Assembly: GCA_017163975.1 (NCBI GenBank)
Contig: JAFFSR010000021.1
Location: 1,726,001-1,790,000, forward strand
Length of the DNA: 64,000 nucleotides
Direction: 5' to 3'
From: Anastatus disparis
Taxonomy: Eukaryota > Arthropoda > Insecta > Hymenoptera > Eupelmidae
Positions 22,378 to 33,615 of the stretch are shown here, in pieces (the stretch's first letter is position 1; every line of letters starts with the position of its first letter). The notes under the pieces were generated by a model that saw nothing but the letters and a program-made list of their open reading frames with translations, ran no database searches and was not told where the DNA came from. A program made the position numbers and the translations under genes.

Positions 22378-22725
22378 GCAACGTTACGATTTTACTGTAT
22401 GTAAAATGTCAACCAAAATTTTACTTTAAGTAAAACAATTAAATTTTGAATTCAACTAAAATTATCACCTTTAATTTAAGTTGAAATGATTTACAAATTC
22501 AGACTAAGCAACGTTACGATTTTACTGTATATAAAATGTAAAACAAAATTTTACTTTAAGTAAAACAATTGAATTTTGAATTAAACTAAAATTATCACCT
22601 TTAATTTAAGTTGAAATGATTTATAAATTCAGACTAAGCAACGTTAAGATTTTACTGTATATAAAATGTAAAACAAAATTTTACTTTAAGTAAAACAAAT
22701 TTTGAATCGAACTAAAATTATCACC
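22378..22725. repeat. About 2.7 tandem repeats of about 128 bp
   Basis: agcaacgtta(c/a)gattttactg recurs at about 22378, 22507 and 22636, with the following aaaacaaaattttactttaa kept in each. In the BEL leader; non-coding. Confidence 0.75.
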
Positions 22726-22885
22726 CTTAAATTGAATCTAAATTAAAATGCTTTTACCAATTTACACAACTAAGTATTACGTTGTTACCTTATACATTTT
22801 ACAAGTTACTTATCTTAATTTTTTAGAAGTCCGCCGGCGTTGAAGCTTTCCGTTGACGGGAGCGACGTTGCTAAATGGCTTGGTA

Positions 22886-22886
<1 letters not shown>

Positions 22887-22926
<40 letters not shown>
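22887..22926. repeat. (AT)n microsatellite
   Basis: About 20 AT units in the BEL leader, near the 5' LTR. Confidence 0.9.
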
Positions 22927-22927
<1 letters not shown>

Positions 22928-23049
22928 CTGTTCCTTCTAGCGCGCTCTCGCACGTTTGGATTTCTAAGAAATCACTTGAATTCATTGAACGCTTTGACGG
23001 TTGCGAATTTTCGTAAACTTGAGGGTTGTGAACTTTCGTAACCTTTATA

Positions 23050-23059
23050 GGAGGCACCA
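23050..23059 (-). promoter_or_regulatory. Primer-binding-site-like sequence
   Basis: Immediately inside the 5' LTR on the minus strand the sequence reads TGGTGCCTCC. TGG at position 1 is what pairs with the CCA end of a primer tRNA. The tRNA is not identified. Confidence 0.55.
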
Positions 23060-23866
23060 TGAAAAGACTCGTGTCTAATTCTTAGACATTTTAATTTTGA
23101 AAATATCTAAACAGTTGACTATAAATAATTTTACCTTAAATTGATTTTAGATTGAATTTATGTTTTTGATTTAAAACTTGATTCCAATTTACAATTGGAT
23201 TTATTAAGAGATTGATATTTCACTTTGAATTTAATATGCTGATAAATAAATAAAAAAGAACACCACGTGACAAATTGAATTTATGTTTGCAAACTGTAAC
23301 TTAACCTTTCGGTTGTAAGTACAATGGTTGATTTTAAAATTGAACTTAAAATTTTATCACAAGAATTTAACTGATTTTACTTTATACTCTAATTACTTGG
23401 TTGGGAAACACACAAATAAAAAAGACACTTTTATAGGGAAAAAATCAATTACGGCATAAAAAACCCTTTTTATTTCAAATAAGATTCACGACAAAGATAA
23501 AACACAAGATGGATTGAGCAGGGGCTCAATTATCTTAAATCGTACCCTTATGAGAGAATTCGCACGCTCGTGCACACGACGCAAAAAACCTTTCAAGAAC
23601 AAGGTTTAGAATACACACACAATAAAAATACAAATGACCCTTTGTACAGAGTCGCAATGAAACAAAATTATTCTGTAGCTAATCAAAGCGCGAACGCAAA
23701 CTTATTGACTACTAACTAAATTTTTATCGCATATTAAAAAGTCTTCTCGCTCTCTCCCCTCTTATTGGTTAGCCGGTACAAGTAAAGTGAGAGCGAGCGA
23801 CTTAAGGGCGCTGTCGTCAAAAAATGATTTTCTTTTGGTAATCAGAATTTATGTTGCGACGCAACA
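23060..23866 (-). repeat. BEL/Pao 5' LTR
   Basis: 807 bp. On the minus strand it begins TGTTGCGTCGCAACAT at 23866 and ends TTTTCA at 23060. It retains the uninterrupted TTAA (23802-23805) that is occupied in the other LTR. Confidence 0.9.
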
Positions 23867-23871
23867 TATGT

Positions 23872-24724
23872 AATACAATTAATAATGTAATTAAATAAAA
23901 TAAATGCAAATAATATTGAAAAAATGATCGCAATACTTGTTTCATTATCGATCTCATTCCATTTCATGATTTAATTATTACGAAAATTAATTAAAATGTA
24001 CTTTAAGTAGTTTTGTTAATAATTTTTTTAAGGAAAATTTTAAGTTTGTTTTTATTTTTTTTATAATTAGAGTTGATTCTTACGACAGTGAATAATAAAT
24101 TATTGAAATCAATTCAACAACTTTTACTGTCAAATTTTAAGCAACGTTTCAGTCATATTTTTCATGACCATCTTCAGGCAAAACAAGGTGCACAAAATAC
24201 ATATAAGTTAATCATTAATCTAAGTCCTTCTATCTTTCTCGCTCAAACATAATTATTATTACCAAAAATACATTGCTTAAAAATAAAAACATAATTTTGA
24301 TGCACAAAAACATTGTCATTAATATATATTAGCGTACAATACCTCGCTTCTAACATAGCTCTGTTAAATTTCTTCATATAATTAGAATTTGCAATGTAAA
24401 ATGATGGTAAATATGAATTTCCCAAATTCAACTTTAAAGATTACAATCTATGAATGCCTAGACATTTTACCAATAGATTTTTATATCCAAAAAGTTAAAT
24501 TGTGAGGTGGAACGTACGTTTGGTCTGAACGTCTGTCTTTATCTTTTTGAGTAAGTTTCGTATAAAAAAATATAGAAAATTTTGAAGAACCATATAAATC
24601 CCAGAAATACTATTAAGAAGTTAAAGTTTCGGAGTTCAATTATAAAGAACAACTTTGAAAAATAGAACTAAAAGATATTGGGGCTGTTATATGTTGATAT
24701 GAATAAAGAATAATTCTATATTCA
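23872..24724. other. No gene seen
   Basis: AT-rich. A piece at about 24140-24180 (caacgtttcagtcatatttt and catgaccatcttcagg) resembles a motif common in arthropod repeats, but I cannot assign it. Confidence 0.35.
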
Positions 24725-24966
24725 ATTCATAGTCGTGTCTGGAGCATTAAGTATGACTTAAAACTCAAGTATCGTTACTTGAGTACCAGCTGTTACTTCA
24801 ATTAAGTGTTATATCTATCATTACCGACGAGTATCTTATATATGTGATTTTGTTTTATAACTAACTGTGATAATCTCTTCATGTAGCACTCAATTGGAGT
24901 AACAGCTGATACTCATACGTAACGATACTTAACTTTTAAGTCATACTTAAGACCCGACTATGAATT
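24725..24966. repeat. Foldback, probable MITE
   Basis: Ends attcatagtcg and cgactatgaat. Arms of roughly 100 bp share taagtatgacttaaaa, tatcgttac and gtaacagct. Centre near 24840. No clear duplication. Confidence 0.65.
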
Positions 24967-25183
24967 TAGGCCATAGTGTATACAGGTATAGAATTGATAC
25001 AATTAATAACCTTATACAATTAATTTCTCATTATTTAGCGTGTAACTGACTTAAGCTTTTAAGAGATCGCTTAGATACATTTCAAACGTATTTTAAAGAA
25101 TCATACATCTAGATGCTTATAATACTAATCGTTTCATCTTTGTATTCAAGTGTAGATATTCGCTATTACGCGTAAAGTAAAAC

Positions 25184-25284
25184 ATGTTGGAACGATTGCG
25201 CACACCCAATTTGGAGGAAGTTGAGACAAAAAAACTAAAAATGTCAACTACAACTTATCAAGAAATTGAAAAGATGATATCAAA
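25184..25284 (+). other. Exon-like open frame with splice donor
   Basis: ATG at 25184 opens 33 codons (MLERLRTPNLEEVETKKLK, then a Ser/Thr and Glu/Lys-rich end), followed by AA|GTAAGT at 25285. It looks like a first coding exon, but no second exon is identified and a TAA follows at once if unspliced. Product unknown. Confidence 0.25.
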
Positions 25285-25378
25285 GTAAGTTTAAAAGGAA
25301 GTTTCAGTAAGTTCAAATTTGAAAATAATTAATACAATGTTTGAAAAAATTAAAATCAAGTGAAAGTTGTGAAAATAG

Positions 25379-25827
25379 CCCTTAACTGGCACTGTTGGTA
25401 CCAATATACGTAAGTGGCACTGTGGGGTATTTAATACCCAAGGTACTCAAGCGAGTCTCACGCAGTCGGTACTTAATATTATTGTACAAAAAAATTTTCT
25501 AACGTTACTTAGAGTATGTTTTTTAAAGTTAAACTGTTTTTGTACTCATTTGTTTAAATTAAAATAGTAAAAAAAAAATGTTGAAAAAAAAACGGGAAAA
25601 TTCAGTTTTTTCACTTAAAAAATCGTAACTTGTGTAGTTTTTAATATTTTAACGGCTCTCCAACATACACTGATGCCTGCCACACTATACACACCTCACG
25701 AATCTTTATTTAGGGATGTCAACTACTGACAGATGTCGCCACTTAGGCCATTATTAAGATCTTAGTACAATTTATATGAACTTAGAGAAGGTTTGGGGTA
25801 AATTTTACCCACGGTGCCAGATAAGGG
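25379..25827. mobile_element. MITE with CCCTTA(A/T)CTGGCAC ends
   Basis: 449 bp. Ends CCCTTAACTGGCACTGT and inverse of CCCTTATCTGGCACCGTGGG. Flanked by ATAG at 25375-25378 and 25828-25831. CCC-type ends and a 4-bp duplication recall piggyBac, but the target is not TTAA. Confidence 0.6.
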
Positions 25828-26164
25828 ATAGATTAAAATAACGTTTTAGATCGAAACTTAAACAAGTTTGTTTATTTATGTTTACTTATGTTGAACTTAC
25901 AAAATTCCAATTTTGTAGTATTACCATGAAGGCACGTGTAGTGAACAAAAGCAGGATAATTTATTTCAAATCAAATATATAATATATTACGGCACACGAA
26001 TGAACCGTAAATTGAACAGATGATTATGATTATACAGTCACGAAACTTATGTGTTTTAAGTAACTTTCGAAATTCTATCAACATATTATATAATCAATAA
26101 CAATGAAGAAAAAGCTAGTATAAACGTATAAGGCACAGCACAGTGCTTCGGAGTGAGTTTAAAT

Positions 26165-27685
26165 AAAAATTTAATATCACTGCAAAATTCCTTTTGAGAA
26201 TGATTTCCAGGCCCATTACGAACATTCGGGCATCATTTTTGAAATCGTTTCAAATAGTCGATTTGGAGAAAAATAGGTAAAAATGCAAAAAACTTATTTA
26301 ATTCCAAACAATTTTAATTTATTTATGAAAAAAATGCTTAAAAGTGATCGGAACTTAATCATAATAGTAAAAATATTAAAAAAAAATAAGAATTCCTGCC
26401 TTATGCTATAGAGCTATTGGGCTCGAATATTAAAAATAATGTCGAAAAATAGTTCTATAGCTACTTACGTATAAATAAATAGTATTCAAAGAATATGAGT
26501 ATTTACATCGATGACATCTGTTGATATATACTTCAAGTAGTAATATGCACGACGAACAAGGGGAGGTCCCCATATTTCTAGAAAACTGATTAATCTGATA
26601 CTGCAGATTATAATTTTTAAATGAAAAAATGAATCCGTGCTGTTTCTTTTCCTTTAATAAGCCCAGAGACAAAGATTAAACTACTTTTTTGAAAATATAG
26701 TAACAAGATGCGCTTATCAGAACTTTTATAACCAAAAAACAAAATCTCTTACAAAAAAGTTCATGAAAAAAAAAAAAAAATACAAGTTAAACACTTTACT
26801 TTAAACCTTGTTGTGTTAAAAGCGTTTTTGCAGTTTAGAAGTTATGCTAAATTAAATATTGTTACATATTTTCTTAATATTTTTAGCATGTAAGACATGA
26901 TAAATTTTCACACAATTTTATTAAAATATTTTGATCACCTATAAATTTTGAACTAGGCAAGACATTCTAATGCAATAAAGCTTAAATCAAAGTACTGAGC
27001 TTACACTCTTTTTCGTCTTCTTAATAATTTCTTCAAGACTGTTGGTTTTCTGGTAAATCAAGTTCTTATGAGCGCTTCTTTTGACTATATTTTCGAAAAA
27101 TGGGTTTATCTTTGTCTCTGGGTTTATTAGACGAAAAAAAAGAACCCGGGTTCATTTTTTTATCAAAAAATCGTAACCTGCAGTATCAGCCAAATTTTTC
27201 GAAATCTGACATGATTTAAACTGTAATAAATTTAAAAGTATATTAAAAGATGGTATCGATGTCAATATTTACATTCTTTAATCCTTACAGTCACAGGAGC
27301 CGATATATCGGCTACCTAATTTTCTTTTTTTTACCTAAATATTTTTGCAATATCATGCTTGATTCTCAAATTTTTTGTATTTTCAGATACACATAGCCTT
27401 ATTATTTATAATGCTGATGATATTTTATAAATTTATAACTATTAATTATTATTATAAACAAATACATACGAAAAAAGCGAATTGAATTGCATGACTGAAA
27501 GGGTTAAATACTATATATCTATGCGTAAATAGCTATAGAACTATTTTTTGACATTATTTTCTATGTTCGACCTATTTACCTATTTGTTTCCAAATCGGCC
27601 ATGTAGAGCAATTTTCAAAATGATGCCTAAATGTTCGCGATAGACCTAGAAATCATTCCCAAAAGGAATTTTAGAGTGACATTAA
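26165..27685. repeat. Large eroded foldback
   Basis: Outer arms: 26180-26290 (aattccttttgagaatgatt, ttcgggcatcattttt) pair with 27560-27675. Middle arms: agttctatagctacttacgt (26451) and its inverse at 27528. Inner arms: 26585-26760 pair with 27000-27190 (tgcag...cccagagacaaag). The inner part resembles the Harbinger-like copy at 32954. Probably an old foldback with a second one at its centre. Confidence 0.55.
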
Positions 27686-27957
27686 ATTTCTATACAAATT
27701 TACACTGGAGCACTCTGACAGTCAGTCTAACAAAATTTTAGAAGGCTTACTGAAAAGTCCTGAATAAACAGACTTAGACAAACAATAGTCCTCATAACTA
27801 AGTTTTGTAAGAATATACTTTTAAACATGCACACACTTCACGGAACATTAAAAGCACATTCAACGAAAAAATTAATTATGATTCAATTAATATCATATTC
27901 GTGAAAACAAAAAGACAACGTAACCCTTTTTAATGTAATCGTCAACAACATCATCAT

Positions 27958-29952
27958 AAACAATCACGTACAAGCACGTACACACACGTACAAACACGTA
28001 TGAAATCGTACAAATACGTAGTAACAAGTGCAATCATGTAAGAAGACGTACACACACGTATAAACAAGTTTAAACACAAACCCACATGTACAGACATGTA
28101 CAAACATTTAAAAACACGTACGGACGAATACAAAAAAGTACACACACAGATTAACACGTACGCCTACGTAGAAACACGTATGCATACGTACAAACATGTA
28201 AACACATACACAAAAAATCATACAACCACGTACAAACACGCAAAATTACGTACAAATATGTACAAACACGTCAAAACACGTACAGACTTGTACAAATACG
28301 TAGAAACATGTACAAACTGTACAAACACGTGAGATCACGTGAAATTACGTACAACCACATACACACACGTACAATCACGCATAACACGTACATACAAGGA
28401 CAAACACGTATAAACACGTACACACGTACACAGACAGACACACACATACACAAATATACATACACGTACACAGACGAACACACGCGTACAAACACGTTAA
28501 AACACGCAATACACACGCTCAAATACCTACAAACATGTACAAACACGTTCAAACACGCACACACGCGCTCGAATACGTACAAACACGTACGCACACGTAT
28601 AAACTTGTACAGACACGTACAAATATGTACAGATACGCATTAACAAGTAAACACACGTACACACACGTACACATGCGTACAAACACGTACAAATTCGTTT
28701 AAACGTGTATACACACGTACAGACACGTACAAACATGTACACACACGTACACACATGTACACACACGTACACAAACGTATAAAAACGCCTAAATACGTAC
28801 GCACATGTACAGATACGTACAAACAAGTAAAAACACGTACGGACAAATACCAACAAAGACACACACGTACACGCACAGACAAACACGTGCACACACGTAC
28901 GCACACGTACAAACACGTACAAAAACGGACACACTCGAAGACACACGCACGTACATTTACAAACATGTAGAGACACGTACAAACACTTACAAACACGTAC
29001 AAACACGTACACACACGTACACAGACGTACAAACATCTATAAACACGTTCAACCGCGTAAATAGACGAACGCACATATAAAAACTCGTTCAAACACTTAC
29101 AAAAACGTACATACACGTTCACACAGATATACAGACGTACAAACACGTACAAACATGAACACACGCGTACATACATGCACAGACATTTACAAACACGTAG
29201 ACACACGCGCACAGACTTACAAACACGTACAAACACGTACACGCACGCACAAACATTTACAAAAACGTACAAACACCTACAGACACATACAAACACATGA
29301 ATCATGTTAACACTTACACACACGTATAAACTTGTACAAACACGTACAGACTTGTCTAAACATGTACACACCCGTACGAACGCTTAAAAACGTACTGTGA
29401 CGTACGGACAAGTACAAAAACCTGCACACACGTATAGATACGTACAATCACGTACACAAACGTACACACATGCACAAACATGTACACTCACGTACAAACT
29501 TGTACAAACACGTATTGACTTGTGCAGCGACGTACGTACACGTACAAACACGTACAATCACGTAGAACGACTTAAAAACACGCAAAAACACGTAAAACCA
29601 CGTGCAGACTCATAAAAACACGTACAATTACTTACAATCGAGTACAATCACGTAAAAACACGTGCACACGCATACAAACACATACAAACACGTACTCATA
29701 CGTACGAACACGTACACACACTTATAATCACGTACAAACACGTGTAGTTGCGTAAAATCACATACAAGCACGTACACACGTGTACAAACACGTACACACG
29801 TGTACAAACACGTACTCACTTGTACAAACACGTACACATTCGTACAAATACGTGCACATTTGCACAAACACATACTCACTCGTACAAACATGTACACACA
29901 CGTGAAAACACGTACTCACACGTAAAAACAGATACACACACGTAAAAACACT
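27958..29952. repeat. 2-kb minisatellite, 10-bp unit CAAACACGTA
   Basis: About 200 tandem copies of a 10-bp unit, mostly in strict register. The acacgta part is the most constant; the two bases after the first c vary (aa, ac, ag). Each unit has one CpG inside ACGT. Because 10 nt shifts the frame every unit and the unit has no stop, all six frames are open over long stretches; those frames are not genes. The array is abruptly bounded by ordinary AT-rich DNA. Confidence 0.95.
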
Positions 29953-30224
29953 ATAGAATATAAATATATTTCCAGGAGACAATAGCTAACATTTCAAAAT
30001 CTTCCGTCACATCATAAAAACATAACAACTACGTCACAGTTGAGAAAAAAAATTTAATTCTCAAAATTCAAAATTCTCAAAATCGTTCAAAATAACGTTA
30101 TGACGCGTTTTTATATCTGCAATTGGATTTCTGTTTTTAAAAAAAATATATATTTTCTGAATTTTATATAAAGAAATGTTATATCACGAGTTTATATAAA
30201 TGAATATATTATAAGCAGATTTTT
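29953..30224. other. No gene; AT-rich
   Basis: Nothing recognised. Confidence 0.4.
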
Positions 30225-30710
30225 TTTTTCACCATTCCGACAAACATCTTTTAATGTTTTCTCAACTATTTCTAAAGATTTTTTAGGAATCATTGACGTT
30301 TCATTCGATATAATTACATTGGCTTCTCTTAATTATTTCTCATTCAATACAAATTTTAAAAATGTACTTTAAATGTTATTTAAATCTAATGGTAATTTAA
30401 AAGTCTGGTGACTTTTTAAACCTTCTGGTAGTAAAATAGAAGCAGAACCTGTCCAAGCCATTGATAAGAATTTTTTTTTATTATTATTAAATAATATATT
30501 AATGTTTTATATGAGACTGTTTTTCCAGAACTCCTCGTCCATCTATGGAAAAAATTTTATGATTATAATTTATTATTTGTTCAAAAATATGTTGTTGATC
30601 GTTTTTCAATTGTTTTACATTTTATCAAATTTTTTTTTACTAAAATTTTTAATTTCACCATTGATTTCATCGTTTTTTCCAATATAGTGTAACGTCCTAA
30701 TTTCATTATT
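30225..30710 (-). pseudogene. PIF1-type helicase relic
   Basis: The minus strand, with stops and frameshifts, reads FSIDGRGVLEKQS near 30550, a decayed Walker A (…IDGPGGTGKT). It is followed by pieces like GLDRFCFYFTRRF and, near 30230, a segment matching the region before the DE box of Helitron/PIF1 helicases. It unwinds DNA in functional relatives. Much more decayed than the Helitron at 40-44 kb and not part of it. Confidence 0.45.
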
Positions 30711-30812
30711 ACATTTTTAACTTTTTTTTGTTTTCTATGATAAATATTAAATAGTAATTATTTTTATTTCCTTGCAATGGCCAACGCACTGTTTGTTATT
30801 TGCATATACCGA

Positions 30813-31205
30813 CTTTTCAGGTGGAAATCTCACCTACATTAAAAATAGTCAAAGAGCTTTCTAAAGAGATGCACATGTACCAGGGTAGACTTAAACTGTT
30901 GTTTTTACTATATTCATTATGCTCAGAAAATTTGAGAATGATCGAAAGTACGGTCATTTTTTTATAGCTCAAGAAACACACGTAGAAAAATATAAAAAAA
31001 GTATCATTTTTGGCGTATAAAATTATGTACCGTGATGACCGATTTTTCAATCAATACCAAAATTTAATTACATATTCTAATCACAGAAACGAGTAATTTA
31101 AGCTCATATTGAAGTGTGTGCCACTCCAGAAACTTGTACTATAGACTTTTAAATTATTCTGAAGTCGCCCTCTCAAAATTAAAAAGTTCCACGGATATCC
31201 CCATA
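30813..31205. mobile_element. One arm of foldback family P
   Basis: Aligns with the right half of 40537-41301: shared attaaaaatagtc, acatgtaccagggtag, tttgagaatgatcg, agaaacttgt and the end aaagttcca.ggatat. The other arm is missing. Confidence 0.75.
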
Positions 31206-31775
31206 TATAAATAGAACATTCTATTCCTATAACATGTATAAAAATGATTATTCTATTTAAAGATATGAATTAAAATATGAAAGATTAGCTTTTTCAATTA
31301 GTAAATAATGAAATGAACTATTAAAAATAGTCTTTGGGAAAGTGAAGGAAATAGAATGTTTCTTTTACAAATATATTTATCTTAATTAAATATTTCTTTT
31401 GCAAATATATAAAATAAAGTTATGGAACATTCTATTTCCTAAATAGAACTTCATAGAAGGTTTATGAAATAGTATAAAAGAGCGTGAATCCATCCAAGCT
31501 CTCTTATTATCTTTTAGATGTTCGACCATGTAACATCTAACATGGATTCTATATTCATTCGATCTTATACTGTCAGAAGTGTAAGATCTAAGCACTCTGT
31601 ATTAAAAATTGTCATGTAACTTTTCGAGATTTATAAAATATATATTTTCTTAATTTTTTAATAAAAAGATTAAGTATTTCAAATTTAAATGAGACTATGT
31701 TCCAAAAGTTATTTAGAAGAGTATAACTCATCTCATCTCATTTATCATTTTTCATAGAAATACTAAAGAAATTAA
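31206..31775. other. No gene; possible promoter-like sequence
   Basis: gaacattctatt recurs at about 31212 and 31429 and inverted at about 31350. A TATAAAAG box at 31473-31480 could be a promoter (for example of a lost LTR element), but no second LTR is seen. Confidence 0.3.
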
Positions 31776-32082
31776 TTATCACACATTGAAGAGTATTGCA
31801 CTTGGATATGTCGTCGATAATAATTTCTTTATTCATCTTGCATTGAATAAAATTGTTATTTATCGCACATCTAAGATGTATTGCACTCAAAGATGTCGTC
31901 GATTTAAACACTTTTCTACATATCTCATAATAATAGAAAAGTTTATTATCGCACTCTTTAGAGTATTGCACTCAATGGAGTCGTCGATAGTAACTTTTAT
32001 CACATTGCCCTCTCCTCCACACGTGAAGAAAATTATAAACTATCGCATCTCCAAGAGTATTGCACTGGAGGAGATCGTCGAT
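31776..32082. repeat. Four tandem hairpin units with GTATTGCACT loop
   Basis: Units at about 31776-31819, 31861-31904, 31947-31989 and 32041-32082. Each reads TATCGCA(C)...GTATTGCACT...GTCGTCGAT. TATCG pairs with CGATA at the unit ends. The inner stem differs between units but stays paired: ACAT/ATGT, ACATCT/AGATGT, ACTC/GAGT, ATCTCC/GGAGAT. The spacers between units also fold back (for example 31811-31865). No open frame runs through all of it. Confidence 0.7.
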
Positions 32083-32192
32083 AAATGTAATTTTCTTTTA
32101 TAATATTGCTGTAAGCGCCTTGTATATGCATGTAATAGATTAAATTAATGAAGTAAATTTAAATTTGATGATCAAAATATTACCTGGCGACC

Positions 32193-32940
32193 GTGAATAA
32201 AGTCAAGCCCGCTTCAATGTCAAATAATGAAACAGATACAAGGGGCAGATTTGTTAACCAACATCAAGATAGAAAACGATCTACAAGAAGATCTAAAAAG
32301 AGGCCAAGGAAATTTCTTGGTAGGAGTGAAAAAAATTCTCCTGAAGCTAAAAGAAGTAGACCCTCTACTTCTTTTCTTGAACTAGAAAGAACAGAATTTT
32401 TAAGTTCCAGGGCAAAAAAAAATTGTTGATATCAACATTCTATTTTCTGAGTTTGAAAAAATTATGTCCTGTAATGTATGCCATAATAAAATACAATTTA
32501 TTGAATCTTTTTTCCAAGGACTAGGATTTAAAATTGATGTGATTTGTAATTCTTGTGGTGAATTAGCATCTATAAACTCTAGCTAGAGAGTGGGTGGTAT
32601 GAATAATGCATGTGAAGTGAATAGACGTAATGTTCTTGCTGCTCGTGCACTTGGCCATGGACTTGCTGGCTTATCTACTTTTTGTGTTATGATGGATTTG
32701 CCAAAGCCAGTTGCATAGTCAGCGTTTAATGTTATCAATGATTAACTAAGTGAAGTATGTGAACAAATGGCAGAAGAATCTATGTCTGAAGCTGTTGAGA
32801 AATAACTTGATTCGATTCCCTCAAATAGTGCTGATCTTGATGTAACTTTCTCAAGATGATGAAAAAATTTGACACTTAACTTGGAAATGTATCTGTCGAG
32901 TGGGTCAAGACTTCGAATGATAAAAGATGATTTAATGTAG
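32193..32940 (+). pseudogene. Mutator-like transposase, N-terminal part, broken
   Basis: Starts at 32193 (MNKVKPASMSNNETDT) with a Lys/Arg-rich stretch typical of a nuclear targeting/DNA-binding region. A frameshift at an A-run near 32415 leads to a Cys pattern (CNVCHNKI... then DVICNSCGELASI) and then NNACEVNRRNVLAARALGHG plus LAGLSTFCVMMDLPKP. This order is that of the insect 'Mutator-like transposase domain' proteins, which move DNA elements by cut and paste. In-frame stops at about 32584, 32717, 32742 and 32802. The catalytic DDE part is absent; a Harbinger-like MITE begins at 32954. Confidence 0.65.
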
Positions 32941-32953
32941 AGTGATCAACTAA

Positions 32954-33612
32954 CAAGGAGAGCACCCCGCCTCCGGGAAACGGATTCGGCTGAAACTGCA
33001 GGATATGATTTTTTGATGAAAAAAAATGAACCCTTGTTTTTTCTTTTCATTGAATAGGCCTCCTAGACAAGGATATAGACATTTTTTCAAATATGGTGAA
33101 TAAGAGTATTTATAAGGACTTGAATAACCAAAGAACTAAGACTCTTACAAAAAAAATGCATGAAAAATAAAATGAAGCACGAATTGAATGCTTAAATCTA
33201 AGCTTTGTTGCATTAAAAAATCTTAAGTGGTTTAAAAGTTACAGACAATTAAAATATGTTAATGAAATAACGTAAAAAATCGATCACATTTTTTATGCTG
33301 AAAATATTAAGTAAATACGTGGTAATATTTAATTAAGAATAACTTTCGAACAAGAAAAGTTTTTTTAATACAACAAAACTTAAATTAAAGCACTTAATTG
33401 GTGCTTCATTTTATGTTCTATGCATTTTTTGTAAGAGTCTTAGTTTTTTGGTTATTTAAGTTCTTATAAAGGCTTTTATTTACCATATTTTGGAAAAAAT
33501 GTCTATATCCTTGTCTAGGGGGCCTATTCGACGAAAAGAAAAAACACGCGTTCATTTTTTTTCATTGAAAAATCATATCCTGCAGTTTCCCGGAGGTGGG
33601 GTACTCTCCTTG
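32954..33612. mobile_element. PIF/Harbinger-like foldback MITE, copy 3
   Basis: 659 bp flanked by TAA at 32951-32953 and 33613-33615. Ends CAAGGAGAGCACCCCGCCTC and inverse of CAAGGAGAGTACCCCACCTC. Long arms share gaatagg, gacaaggatatagacatttt and tcttacaaaaaa.tgcat. Confidence 0.8.
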
Positions 33613-33615
33613 TAA

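Larger units (their letters stand above)
16377..23866 (-). mobile_element. Complete BEL/Pao LTR retrotransposon, decayed inside
   Basis: Two LTRs (16377-17592 including a MITE, 23060-23866) bracket an internal region whose coding relics run on the minus strand: gag, zinc knuckles, reverse transcriptase, integrase. The 5-bp duplication TATGT is at 16372-16376 and 23867-23871. LTRs end TG...CA in the coding orientation. A primer-binding-like TGG lies directly inside the right (5') LTR. The element contains a TTAA MITE, a Harbinger-like MITE and three tandem expansions. Confidence 0.9.

Noticed and set aside
23050..23059. Naming the primer tRNA of the BEL element
   Set aside because: Ten bases with TGG at the start are not enough to choose a tRNA without a tRNA set to compare.
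22815..23059. 81-codon frame with (Tyr-Ile)n just inside the BEL 5' LTR
   Set aside because: It is a translation of the (AT)n microsatellite and leader, far from the gag start at 21049.
28271..29371. Long open frames (up to 243 codons) on both strands rich in Val-Cys-Thr or Thr-Tyr-Lys-His
   Set aside because: They follow from a 10-bp stop-free repeat that is open in all frames; composition and period explain them fully.
31776..32082. TATTGCACT resembles the start of miR-92/miR-310-type microRNAs
   Set aside because: The motif lies in the loop of each predicted hairpin, not in a stem, and its complement is absent nearby, so a standard pre-miRNA is unlikely. Kept only as a structured repeat.
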